Part shown: positions 1 to 5,850 of the stretch, in pieces
Numbering within the stretch: the stretch's first letter is position 1
Layout: every line of letters begins with the position of its first letter
NCBI GenBank assembly: GCA_031285975.1
Contig: JAITVE010000253.1
Span: 1-5,850, forward strand
Reading direction: 5' to 3'
Source: Candidatus Adiutrix sp.
GTDB taxonomy: Bacteria > Desulfobacterota > Desulfarculia > Adiutricales > Adiutricaceae
DNA length: 5,850 nt
Program-made: the position numbers and the translations under genes
The notes under the pieces: generated by a model
What the model was told of the DNA's origin: nothing
Database searches by the model: none
Seen by the model: the letters and a program-made list of their open reading frames with translations, nothing else

Positions 1-1
1 G

Positions 2-415
2 GCGGAAGCCTCGCCGGACAACACGCCGCTGGATTTGCTGCTCTATCCGCCGGACTTGGCCTCCGCTGAAAACCAGCAAGCCTGGGCCGAAGCCTTTGCC
101 GAAGAAGCCCCCCGCGTGCTGGCCCTGCGGGCCGCCTATCAGGGCTTGGAGGAAATCTTAGGACAATTCGGCCTGCGCCCCACGGCGGTTATCAATGAGT
201 TGGAGGGCCCCGTTGACCTGGCCGAGGCCCTCAAGGGCCATACCGCCAATCTCTGGGTGGACTTGGGGACGGACGGCGCCGAGTCCCCGGCGTTGCATAT
301 TGTGGGCGCGGAGCGGTTCCTGCCGCTGGACGCCGACGCGGGTGGCGCGTTGGGCCTGGCCCGCCTTCTGGGCCGCCTGGCCGCCCTGGGCCAGCCGCTT
401 GACCTCACGGCCTGG
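2..415 (+). other. Vestigial acyltransferase (MAT) domain
   Basis: Residues 15-60 (from YPP to FGLRP) look like the N-terminal part of a Pfa/PKS malonyl-CoA:ACP transacylase, where a YPP...GLRPDAV stretch leads into the GHSxGE nucleophile elbow. Here the elbow reads INELEG (residues 64-69), and ungapped alignment puts Leu67 where the catalytic Ser should be. Only about 18 residues later comes WVDLGT (85-90), which resembles the FVEVGP motif near the AT C-terminus, followed by the usual closing segment LARLLGRLAALGQPLDLTAW. A normal AT has on the order of 180-200 residues between these motifs, so most of the catalytic core is missing. The reading frame is intact, so this looks like an in-frame deletion rather than a frameshift. 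The family comparison is from memory, and the upstream GQGSQ region is outside the window. Confidence 0.55.
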
Positions 416-3400
416 CCCCTGCCCCCCCTGGAAACCGCCCCGGCGGAGGACGCGCCAGAGCGCAGCTTCACCATGACCATTTCCGGGGCCAACCAGTTCA
501 CGAAAAAGGTCATTCCCCCCAGCCCCCGCCGGGTGCCGGAAGGCGCCTATGCGGCGGCGGCTGAGGTTATGCCCAAGGCCCCCGCGCCGCCCACGGAAAA
601 GGTGTATTCCGCCGCCGCCGAGGTGCTGCCCAAGGGCCCGGCGGAAACGCCCGCGCAGGCCGTGGCCGAGAGCCTGGAAGCCCTGGCCGCTGAAACGGCC
701 CGGCTGCATCAGGAATTTTTGAATCAGCAGGCCGAGACCCTGCGCCTTTTGGGGCAAAGCCTGGGGGCCGGAACGCCTGCGCCTGCGGCCTCTCCCGCGC
801 CGGTGATGGCCGCGCCGCCGAAAGCCGCGAACGGCAACGGTTTGGCGAAAACCTCCGAGGCCGTGCTGCAAATCGTGGCCGATGAAACCGGCTATCCCCT
901 CACCATGCTGAACCTGGACATGGATTTGGAGGCCGACCTGGGGCTGGATTCCATCAAAAAAGTGGAAATCATGGCCGAGTTGAGCGAAAAAATGCCCGGC
1001 GTGCAGGGCTTGGGCGCGGAGACCATGAACCAGGCCGCCACCCTGCGCGACCTGGTGGCCCTGGCCGCCGCTGAAAGTTCGGTGGCCGATTATGCCATGA
1101 TGGCTCCCGCCGCCGCGCCGGTGTATGTGCCCGTAACTGCCCCGGCCTATGCGCCCGCCGCTGAACCGCCGGTGCGCCGCAGCAACGGCCTGGCCCACCA
1201 GGCCCCCGCCGCGATGGACTCGGCGGCGGTGTGGACGCTGCTGCGGGAAGTGGTGGCCGCCGAAACCGGCTATCCCCTGGAAATGCTGAGCCCCGCTATG
1301 CGCCTGGGCGACGACTTGGGGCTGGATTCCATCCGCCTGGTGGAAATCGCCAGCCTCATGAGCGAAAAGCTGCCCGACGCGGACGTGCCGGGGGCCGAGC
1401 TTGTCCACGGGGCCCAAACCTTGGGCGATTTGGCTGAGGCCTTGGGCAGCCCCGGCCAGCCGCAAAATTTTCCCTGTGACGGGGCGGCTCCGGCCCCCGG
1501 CGCGGCTTCGGCTTCCTCCGCGAACGCGGCGGAGGTGATTTTGGAAACCGTGTCCCGCGAGACGGGCTATCCCCGCGACATGCTGGCCATGCACATGAAT
1601 TTGGAGGCTGACCTGGGGCTGGATTCCATCAAAAAAGTGGAAATCATGGCCGCCCTCAGCGAACAGCTGCCGCAGTTGGAAGCCCTGGCCACGGCGGACG
1701 TGATGAGCGGCCTGGAAACCCTGGGCGACCTGGCCGCGCTGGCGGGCGGCGGTTCCCAGCCGTGCCCGGCCCCGGCGTATGCCCCGGTCGCGGCCCCGGC
1801 TGCGCCCGCGAACGCCGTCAACGTCACCGAACTGCTGCTGGACGTGGTGGCCGCCGAGACCGGTTATCCCAAGGATATGCTGCGCCTGGACGCGGCCCTG
1901 GAAGCCGACTTGGGGCTGGATTCCATCAAGCGGGTGGAGATTATGGCCGCCCTCAGCGAAAAACTGGGCGATGACAGCCTGGGCGCGGCCGCCGCCGAGC
2001 CCCTGAACGCCGCCGTGACGTTAGGCGATTTGGTGACCATGCTGGGCGGCTCCCAGCCGGGAGCGGGGGCCGAAGCCTGGCAGCCCGCCCCGGTGCGGGC
2101 CGCTGCGGCCCCAGCCGTGGCCGCAGCGGCCTCCGAAATTCCGCCGAAGCGCAAAGTGGGGCGGCCCCGGAAAAACAGCCTGCCGCCCTTTAAGGACGCG
2201 GACGCGCCCCCGGCCATTGAACCCACCACCACCGCTGTGACCGTCTTTCAGGTGGAGATGGCGCCGGTCACTCTCAGCGGGCAGAAGTCTTTTGACCTCA
2301 GCCCCAACGCCAAAGCTGTCGTTGTGGCCGAGGCGGGCTCAGCCGCCGAGGCCCTGGAACGGCTCCTGACCCGGCAGGGGCAGAGGCCGGAACGGCTGGG
2401 CTGGGCCGAGGCTGACCGCCTGGCCGAGCTTGCCGACATTGAGGGCCTCTTCCTCCTCTGGCCCGGCCAAAGCAATGATTTCGACCTGCCCAAACAGGCC
2501 TTCCGGGCCCTGAAAGCCGCCGCTCCCGCCCTTTTGGCAACGGCGGAGCGGGGCCGCAAACCCCTCATTATGGGCCTGACCTTCCAGGGCGGCGGTTTCG
2601 GCTTTGCGGAGGCTGAAGAAACAGCCGCCCCGGCCTCCGGGGCTCTGAGCGGTTTATTGAAAACTGCCGCTCGGGAATGGCCGTCCCTGCGGGTGCGCTC
2701 GGTGGATCTGCCCGCGGTGGCCTATGCCCCCGAAGCCGCCGACGTGTTTCTGGAAGATATCCCGGCCGCCGCCGACCCGGTCGCGCCGCTGGAGCTGGCC
2801 CATCCCTCCCTCGGCCGCTGGACGACCCCCAAGCTGAGCCCCTACAAGTCCAAAAACATCCGGGTGCGCCACCTGCGGGAGGGGCAGACCATTCTGGTCA
2901 CCGGCGGGGCGCGGGGCGTGACCGCCGCCGTGGTCAGGGAACTGGCCCGCTCGTTCAAGCCGCGCCTGGTGATTCTGGGCCGCACGCCGCTTCCGGCGGA
3001 GGAACCCCGCTGGCTCAGGCATGTGAGCGGCGAAAACGCCGTGCGCCAGGTTCTCTTCGATCGGGCCGAGGTCAAGCCCGGGCCCAGGGAACTGGCCAGC
3101 CAGAGCGCGGCCATCATGGCCGGGCGGGAAATCCGCGAAAATTTGGCGGCTTTTGAAAAAGCCGGGGCCAAGGTCGTCTACCGCTCCGGGGACTTCCGCG
3201 ACCCATCGGTTGTCCGCGAGACCATCGCGGATGTGAAGCGTTTTTACGGGCCTGTTCACGGTTTCATCCACGGGGCCGGGGTGCTGGCCGACAGCCTGAT
3301 TCTGGACAAGAAAGAGGAAGATTTCGACCGGGTCTTCGACACCAAAGCCCGCCTGGCCGAAGGAATTCTGGCGGAACTCAGCGGCCATCCCCTAAACTTT

Positions 3401-3730
3401 GTGGCCTTTTTCTCCTCTTCCACGGCCCGTTTCGGCCGCCGGGGCCAGGCGGATTACGCCGCCGGGAACGAAGTCTTAAACAAGCTGGCCCAGGCCCTGT
3501 CCATGCCCGGCAACCGCCAGGCCCCCAAGTGCCTGTCGGTCAACTGGGGCCCCTGGGCCGGGGGCATGGTGGACGCGGGCCTCACGCGGCTGTTTGAATC
3601 GGAAGGCGTGGGGCTGATCCCCCTGGGCGAGGGGGCCCGCCTCTTCGCGGGCCTGGCCGGGGCGCCGAAAAACGACCCGGTGGAACTGGTGGTGCTGGGG
3701 CCTGATACCGATATGGAGGCGTTGCTATGA
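2..3730 (+). CDS. pfaA: PfaA-like PUFA/secondary-lipid synthase subunit, 5'-partial (AT remnant - 4 ACP - KR)
   Basis: This is the C-terminal 1242 residues of a multidomain iterative fatty-acid/polyketide synthase acting in the cytoplasm. The frame is open to the left edge, so the TTG at 35 is not taken as the start; an N-terminal KS is expected upstream. Residue 1 here is the codon at base 2. Domains in order are an AT remnant (about 1-138), a helical linker, ACPs with phosphopantetheine serines at residues 317, 443, 542 and 641, a structural KR half (about 740-955), and a catalytic KR (about 960-1190). The linear order, the LGLDSIKKVEI-type ACP motif and the NREI-like KR insert (GREIRENLAAF) match the PfaA family. 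Two things are odd: the AT lacks its nucleophile, and the protein ends 61 residues after the SVNWGPW motif without the dehydratase-like domain found in some PfaA proteins. The stop overlaps the next gene by 4 bases. Family assignment is strong; the exact product is unknown. Confidence 0.88.
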   Translation, partial: AEASPDNTPLDLLLYPPDLASAENQQAWAEAFAEEAPRVLALRAAYQGLEEILGQFGLRPTAVINELEGPVDLAEALKGHTANLWVDLGTDGAESPALHIVGAERFLPLDADAGGALGLARLLGRLAALGQPLDLTAWPLPPLETAPAEDAPERSFTMTISGANQFTKKVIPPSPRRVPEGAYAAAAEVMPKAPAPPTEKVYSAAAEVLPKGPAETPAQAVAESLEALAAETARLHQEFLNQQAETLRLLGQSLGAGTPAPAASPAPVMAAPPKAANGNGLAKTSEAVLQIVADETGYPLTMLNLDMDLEADLGLDSIKKVEIMAELSEKMPGVQGLGAETMNQAATLRDLVALAAAESSVADYAMMAPAAAPVYVPVTAPAYAPAAEPPVRRSNGLAHQAPAAMDSAAVWTLLREVVAAETGYPLEMLSPAMRLGDDLGLDSIRLVEIASLMSEKLPDADVPGAELVHGAQTLGDLAEALGSPGQPQNFPCDGAAPAPGAASASSANAAEVILETVSRETGYPRDMLAMHMNLEADLGLDSIKKVEIMAALSEQLPQLEALATADVMSGLETLGDLAALAGGGSQPCPAPAYAPVAAPAAPANAVNVTELLLDVVAAETGYPKDMLRLDAALEADLGLDSIKRVEIMAALSEKLGDDSLGAAAAEPLNAAVTLGDLVTMLGGSQPGAGAEAWQPAPVRAAAAPAVAAAASEIPPKRKVGRPRKNSLPPFKDADAPPAIEPTTTAVTVFQVEMAPVTLSGQKSFDLSPNAKAVVVAEAGSAAEALERLLTRQGQRPERLGWAEADRLAELADIEGLFLLWPGQSNDFDLPKQAFRALKAAAPALLATAERGRKPLIMGLTFQGGGFGFAEAEETAAPASGALSGLLKTAAREWPSLRVRSVDLPAVAYAPEAADVFLEDIPAAADPVAPLELAHPSLGRWTTPKLSPYKSKNIRVRHLREGQTILVTGGARGVTAAVVRELARSFKPRLVILGRTPLPAEEPRWLRHVSGENAVRQVLFDRAEVKPGPRELASQSAAIMAGREIRENLAAFEKAGAKVVYRSGDFRDPSVVRETIADVKRFYGPVHGFIHGAGVLADSLILDKKEEDFDRVFDTKARLAEGILAELSGHPLNFVAFFSSSTARFGRRGQADYAAGNEVLNKLAQALSMPGNRQAPKCLSVNWGPWAGGMVDAGLTRLFESEGVGLIPLGEGARLFAGLAGAPKNDPVELVVLGPDTDMEALL
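548..661 (+). repeat. Two-copy 57-bp (19-residue) imperfect tandem repeat in the linker
   Basis: Two consecutive 19-residue units occur in the linker between the AT remnant and the first ACP. Unit 1 (548-604) begins YAAAAEVMPK and unit 2 (605-661) begins YSAAAEVLPK. Both continue with a Pro/Ala/Glu-rich tail. The shared core is Y-x-AAAEV-x-PK. It is probably a flexible spacer made by a small in-frame duplication. I know of no function for it. Confidence 0.6.
671..763 (+). other. Amphipathic helical linker before ACP1
   Basis: The segment from SLEALAAETARLH to LRLLGQSL lacks Pro and Gly until its end, is rich in Glu, Gln, Leu and Ala, and has a heptad-like spacing of Leu and Phe residues. PfaA proteins commonly carry a similar Gln-rich helix (a FxxHQAETLRxxxxFL-like pattern) between the AT and the first ACP, which supports the PfaA assignment. 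A role in dimerisation or in positioning the ACP array is inference. Confidence 0.5.
924..977 (+). repeat. Direct repeat copy 1 (ACP1 core)
   Basis: This 54-base stretch around the ACP1 phosphopantetheine Ser codon matches 1599-1652 in ACP3 at 53 of 54 positions by direct comparison. The only difference is the third base of an Ala codon (934 versus 1609). The last 43 bases (935-977) are identical. Identity at synonymous positions points to recent duplication or gene conversion between ACP copies. Confidence 0.9.
1599..1652 (+). repeat. Direct repeat copy 2 (ACP3 core)
   Basis: Second copy of the repeat at 924-977, located 675 bases downstream in ACP3 and in the same reading frame. Recombination between the copies would remove exactly 225 codons and leave an in-frame protein with two ACPs. 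Confidence 0.9.
2141..2176 (+). other. Basic AT-hook-like motif in the ACP-KR linker
   Basis: The linker between ACP4 and the KR reads PPKRKVGRPRKN, with a GRP core flanked by Lys and Arg as in AT-hook DNA-binding peptides. It stands out in an otherwise Ala/Pro-rich, weakly charged linker. DNA binding by a lipid synthase is not expected. An electrostatic contact, for instance with acidic ACP surfaces, or chance is more likely. Confidence 0.4.
2219..3589 (+). other. Ketoreductase domain with structural (psi-KR) half
   Basis: This domain reduces the beta-ketoacyl-ACP intermediate to beta-hydroxyacyl-ACP with NADPH. The first part (about 2219-2860) is a degenerate Rossmann half, including SGLLKTAAREWPSLRVRSVDL, typical of the structural KR subdomain. 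The catalytic half starts at the TGGARGVT nucleotide-binding loop (2900-2923). It has Lys1115 (in FDTKA), Ser1139 (in FFSSSTARFG) and Tyr1152 followed by Asn1156 (in DYAAGNE), so the catalytic set is complete, with a 13-residue Ser-Tyr separation. It ends with SVNWGPW. HGAGVLADS keeps the Asp (1097) of the LDD-type fingerprint, which suggests a B-type KR giving a 3R-hydroxyl. An insert with GREIRENLAAF between the cofactor loop and the catalytic region resembles PfaA KRs. Confidence 0.9.
3715..3719 (+). promoter_or_regulatory. Shine-Dalgarno site for the pfaC-like gene
   Basis: GGAGG lies 7 bases before the ATG at 3727, inside the last codons of the upstream gene. With the ATGA overlap it supports this start and implies translational coupling. 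Confidence 0.75.
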
Positions 3731-5850
3731 GGCCAAGGACAAAGACAGCGTTGCCCGCGCCCCACGAAGTGGTGGCCGTGGTGGGCCTGGGCCTGAGCCT
3801 GCCCGGAGCCGGAACAACGGAGGATTTCTGGGCCAACATTCTTGAGGGGCGCAGGTTTTTCCAGCCCGCCGGGGCCCTGGACTGGGGCGCGGAGCCCGAA
3901 CTGTTCTACCAGCCCGGCGGCCCCGCCCCGGACAAGGCCTATAGCCTGAACGGCGTTTTCAACCCCAACCGCACCATTGACCCCGAGGGCCTGAAACTGC
4001 CCGAAGATTTCGACCCCAAGAGCGCCGACGGCTCCCTGGCCTTCTGGCTGGCCGCCGGGCGCGACGCGGCCAAGGAAGTCAACTGGGAGCCGGTGGCCCC
4101 GGACAACGTGGGGGTCATCTCCGGCCACGTGATTTTGCCCTCCACGGCCATGGCCGAAGCGGCGGTGAGCCTGTACACCCGCGAGGCCGCCCGCGACTGG
4201 GCCGCCAAGCCCAAGCTCGACCCGCCGCCGAAAAACGCCTTCAAGCTGCTGGGGCACTCGGCCCGCCTCCTGTCCCGCGCCCTGGGCTTCACCGGCCCGG
4301 CCTATACTTTGGACGCGGCCTGCGCCTCGTCGCTCTACGCCATCCACCTGGCCTGCAAAGCCCTCCTCTCCGGCGAACTGGAGGCGGTTATCAGCGGCGG
4401 CGTGGCCAAGGCCGACGCGCTCTTCACCCAGCTCGGCTTCAGCCAGCTGCGGGCCCTGGCGGCCTCCGGCTTTCTCACGCCCTTTGACCAGAAGGCCGAC
4501 GGCCTGATTGTGGGCGAAGGCGCGGCGGCCCTGGTTTTGAAACGCCTGGACGTCGCCCTGGCCCACGGCGACCGCATCCGGGCCGTCATCCGGGGCGTGG
4601 GGCTCTCCAACGACCAGAGCGGCAACATTCTGGCCCCCCAGGCCGAGGGGCAGCTGCGGGCCATGAAAGCGGCCTGGCAAAACGCCGGGCTGAGCCCCGC
4701 CGACGTGGGGCTTATCGAGGCCCACGGCACGGGCACCATCCTGGGCGACCGGGTGGAAGTCACCACCCTGAAAGAACTTTTGGCCGACCCGGAGTTCCCC
4801 AAGCCGGATCAGCCGGGGCCCCCGCCCGTGGTGGGTTCGGTGAAAAGCAACATCGGGCACCTGTTATCCGCCGCCGGGGCGGCCAGTATGGCCAAGGCCA
4901 TCCTGGCCCTGGAAAACAAAACCCTGCCCCCCACCGCCGGTTTCGAAGAGGAGGCCGAGGGCCTGAACCTCGCCGACGCTCCCGCGCTGCGCGTCCTGAC
5001 CCGAGCCGAGCCCTGGCCCGCCCCGGCGGAGGGGCGGCCCCGGCTGGCCGCCGTCAACGCCTTCGGCTTTGGCGGGGTCAACGCCCAGGTGATTTTGGAA
5101 GAGTTTTCCCCTGAGTCCTGGAAGACTGCCCCGGCTCAACCGAAGGTGCGTACCGCCGCCGTCCCCGAGCCTTCGGTGCGCCTGCTGGCCGCGCGGGCCC
5201 TGTCCGCGCCCTGGCCGGATTTCGCCTCCCTGGCCCAGCACTGGATGGATTCCGAAGGCCCGCCCATCATCGCCACCCGGCGGTTCGGCAGCCTGAAAGC
5301 CTCGGGCCTGTTCTTCAACAGCCTAGTGCTGGAAGGCGCGGGCCTGCGGCTGGCCCCGAAAGATTTGGCCCACATTCTGCCCCAGCAGGCCCTGGCCCTG
5401 AAAATGACCGAGGAAGCCCTGGCGGCGGCCCGCCTGGACGCCGCCCACGGCCGCCCGGACATCTGCGCCCTGGGGGCCCCGGAGGGCCGGTTCGGCGTTG
5501 ATAAAACCAGGGTCGGCGTGTTCATGGCCGTGGATATCGACCCGCGCTCGGCCAACTACGCTTTCCGCTGGCTGGGCCCCCTGCGGGCCGCCGAAGCCCT
5601 GGTGGCCAGCGGCGGCCTGCGGGCCCGGGACCTGCCGGAATTCGTGGAAGCCCTGCGCCGCCGCAGCCATCCGCCCCTCACCGCCAGCCGGGTGGTGGGG
5701 GCCCTGGGCAGCCTGGTGGCCAGCCGGGTGGCCCGCTTCATCGGCTCGGGCGGCCCGGCCTTCACGGTGTCGGAAGAAAACATCGCCGGCCTCAGAGTTC
5801 TGAAAATGGCCATGGCCGCCATCAGCCGGGGGGAAATCGACCTGGCCCTG
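3727..5850 (+). CDS. pfaC: PfaC-like PUFA/secondary-lipid synthase subunit, 3'-partial (KS - CLF ...)
   Basis: An uninterrupted frame of 708 codons runs from the ATG at 3727 to the right edge with no stop. It overlaps the upstream stop by 4 bases (ATGA) and has GGAGG 7 bases upstream. The protein begins with a short basic leader and then VVAVVGLGLSLPG, the standard opening of a KS. Residues about 15-456 form a full KS, and residues about 484 onward form a second KS-like domain whose active-site region (PAFTVSEENIAG) lacks Cys. The KS-CLF order is characteristic of PfaC, whose usual continuation is two FabA-type dehydratases, not visible here. The protein would condense acyl-KS with malonyl-ACP supplied by the ACP array of the neighbouring subunit. 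Co-directional overlap with the PfaA-like gene supports one operon and stoichiometric synthesis. A general type I PKS module is less likely because no AT follows the KS. Confidence 0.87.
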   Translation, partial: MRPRTKTALPAPHEVVAVVGLGLSLPGAGTTEDFWANILEGRRFFQPAGALDWGAEPELFYQPGGPAPDKAYSLNGVFNPNRTIDPEGLKLPEDFDPKSADGSLAFWLAAGRDAAKEVNWEPVAPDNVGVISGHVILPSTAMAEAAVSLYTREAARDWAAKPKLDPPPKNAFKLLGHSARLLSRALGFTGPAYTLDAACASSLYAIHLACKALLSGELEAVISGGVAKADALFTQLGFSQLRALAASGFLTPFDQKADGLIVGEGAAALVLKRLDVALAHGDRIRAVIRGVGLSNDQSGNILAPQAEGQLRAMKAAWQNAGLSPADVGLIEAHGTGTILGDRVEVTTLKELLADPEFPKPDQPGPPPVVGSVKSNIGHLLSAAGAASMAKAILALENKTLPPTAGFEEEAEGLNLADAPALRVLTRAEPWPAPAEGRPRLAAVNAFGFGGVNAQVILEEFSPESWKTAPAQPKVRTAAVPEPSVRLLAARALSAPWPDFASLAQHWMDSEGPPIIATRRFGSLKASGLFFNSLVLEGAGLRLAPKDLAHILPQQALALKMTEEALAAARLDAAHGRPDICALGAPEGRFGVDKTRVGVFMAVDIDPRSANYAFRWLGPLRAAEALVASGGLRARDLPEFVEALRRRSHPPLTASRVVGALGSLVASRVARFIGSGGPAFTVSEENIAGLRVLKMAMAAISRGEIDLAL
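3769..5094 (+). other. Ketosynthase domain, catalytically complete
   Basis: The nucleophile Cys199 lies in LDAACASS (codon 4321), His333 in EAHGTGT (codon 4723) and His378 in KSNIGH (codon 4858). The NAFGFGGVNA glycine-rich loop (residues 444-453) closes the domain. SGHVILPST precedes the Cys by about 60 residues, and LGFSQLRALAASG with TPFDQKADGLIVGEGA follows it, as in Pfa-type ketosynthases. The triad is complete, so the domain should perform decarboxylative Claisen condensation of an acyl starter with malonyl-ACP. Length (about 440 residues) is normal for the family. Confidence 0.95.
5176..5850 (+). other. Chain length factor (KS-like) domain, partial
   Basis: The segment starts with VRLLAARAL, a weakened version of a KS N-terminus. 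It contains HILPQQALALKMTEEAL (near residue 550), which matches the RxxPQQLLMLK region of PfaC CLF domains, and then RVGVFMAVDID, corresponding to the start of the KS VGV strand. The region aligned with DAACASS reads VSEENIAG. Ungapped alignment from the preceding PAFT puts Asn685 at the Cys position, so the domain cannot condense by itself. CLFs pair with the active KS and shape chain length. The domain is cut by the right edge before its His motifs would appear. Confidence 0.8.

Larger units (their letters stand above)
851..2050 (+). repeat. Array of four tandem acyl carrier protein domains
   Basis: Four PP-binding domains lie at about 851-1069, 1220-1447, 1523-1747 and 1820-2050. Each opens with a helix ending in ETGYP and carries DLGLDSI; the phosphopantetheine-accepting Ser codons are at 950, 1328, 1625 and 1922. 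Ser-to-Ser spacing is 378, 297 and 297 bases (126, 99 and 99 residues), separated by Ala/Pro-rich linkers such as the YAPVAAPA type. All four serines are intact, so a PfaE-type phosphopantetheinyl transferase, not in this window, should be able to load each. In Pfa synthases the ACP copies act largely additively, and copy number influences yield. ACP1, 3 and 4 share LEADLGLDSIK[KR]VEIMA; ACP2 differs (LGDDLGLDSIRLVEIAS). Confidence 0.95.

Noticed and set aside
35..37. TTG as the start codon of the first gene
   Set aside because: The same frame is open with sensible coding sequence from base 2, and the domain it encodes is already in progress, so the gene begins upstream of the window.
158..1594. 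478-codon open frame on the minus strand
   Set aside because: Its translation is rich in Gly, His, Gln and Arg with no recognisable domain, and it lies antisense to the ACP array, whose motifs are unmistakable. It is a high-G+C shadow.
2141..2176. A DNA-binding regulator domain fused to the synthase
   Set aside because: Only a ten-residue basic patch is present, with no folded DNA-binding domain around it, so it is reported as a motif and not as a regulator.
2654..3388. 244-codon open frame on the minus strand
   Set aside because: It is antisense to the catalytic KR half, with no domain and no supported start. It is a compositional shadow.
3454..4860. 468-codon open frame on the minus strand
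   Set aside because: It is antisense to the KR end and to the KS with complete catalytic motifs, has low-complexity composition, and would span two convincing plus-strand genes. It is a shadow of G+C-rich codons.
5498..5803. 101-codon plus-strand open frame near the right edge
   Set aside because: It is an out-of-frame reading of the CLF domain with a Trp/Pro/Ala-biased composition; the PfaC-like frame continues through it without interruption.

Overview
The window is densely coding, high in G+C, and entirely occupied by two consecutive plus-strand genes of a Pfa-type (polyunsaturated fatty acid / secondary lipid) synthase, an iterative type I fatty-acid/polyketide megasynthase. Both genes are cut by the window edges. 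There is no intergenic space beyond a 4-base ATGA overlap, and I see no RNA genes, mobile elements or CRISPR arrays.

Positions 2-3730 hold the C-terminal 1242 residues of a PfaA-like subunit. In order they are a shrunken, apparently inactive acyltransferase (AT) remnant, an Ala/Pro-rich linker with a short tandem repeat and an amphipathic helix, four tandem acyl carrier protein (ACP) domains, a second linker with a basic AT-hook-like patch, and a two-part ketoreductase (KR) with intact catalytic residues. The protein stops about 60 residues after the last KR motif, so it has no C-terminal dehydratase-like domain. Its ketosynthase (KS) is expected upstream of the window.

Positions 3727-5850 hold the first 708 codons of a PfaC-like subunit. 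They contain a complete KS with a Cys-His-His triad, then the start of a KS-like chain length factor (CLF) domain in which the Cys position is Asn. Dehydratase domains would be expected beyond the right edge.

Inferred cooperation: the ACPs carry the growing chain on phosphopantetheine arms, the KS and CLF condense, and the KR reduces. With the AT apparently dead and no PfaB between the two genes, extender loading is probably done in trans by an enzyme outside the window. Direct pfaA-pfaC adjacency resembles myxobacterial and other deltaproteobacterial Pfa clusters more than the marine gammaproteobacterial pfaA-pfaB-pfaC order. With the high G+C and codon style, this suggests a deltaproteobacterial (Desulfobacterota, perhaps Desulfovibrio-like) host, but that is a tentative inference. 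The lipid product cannot be read from the window.
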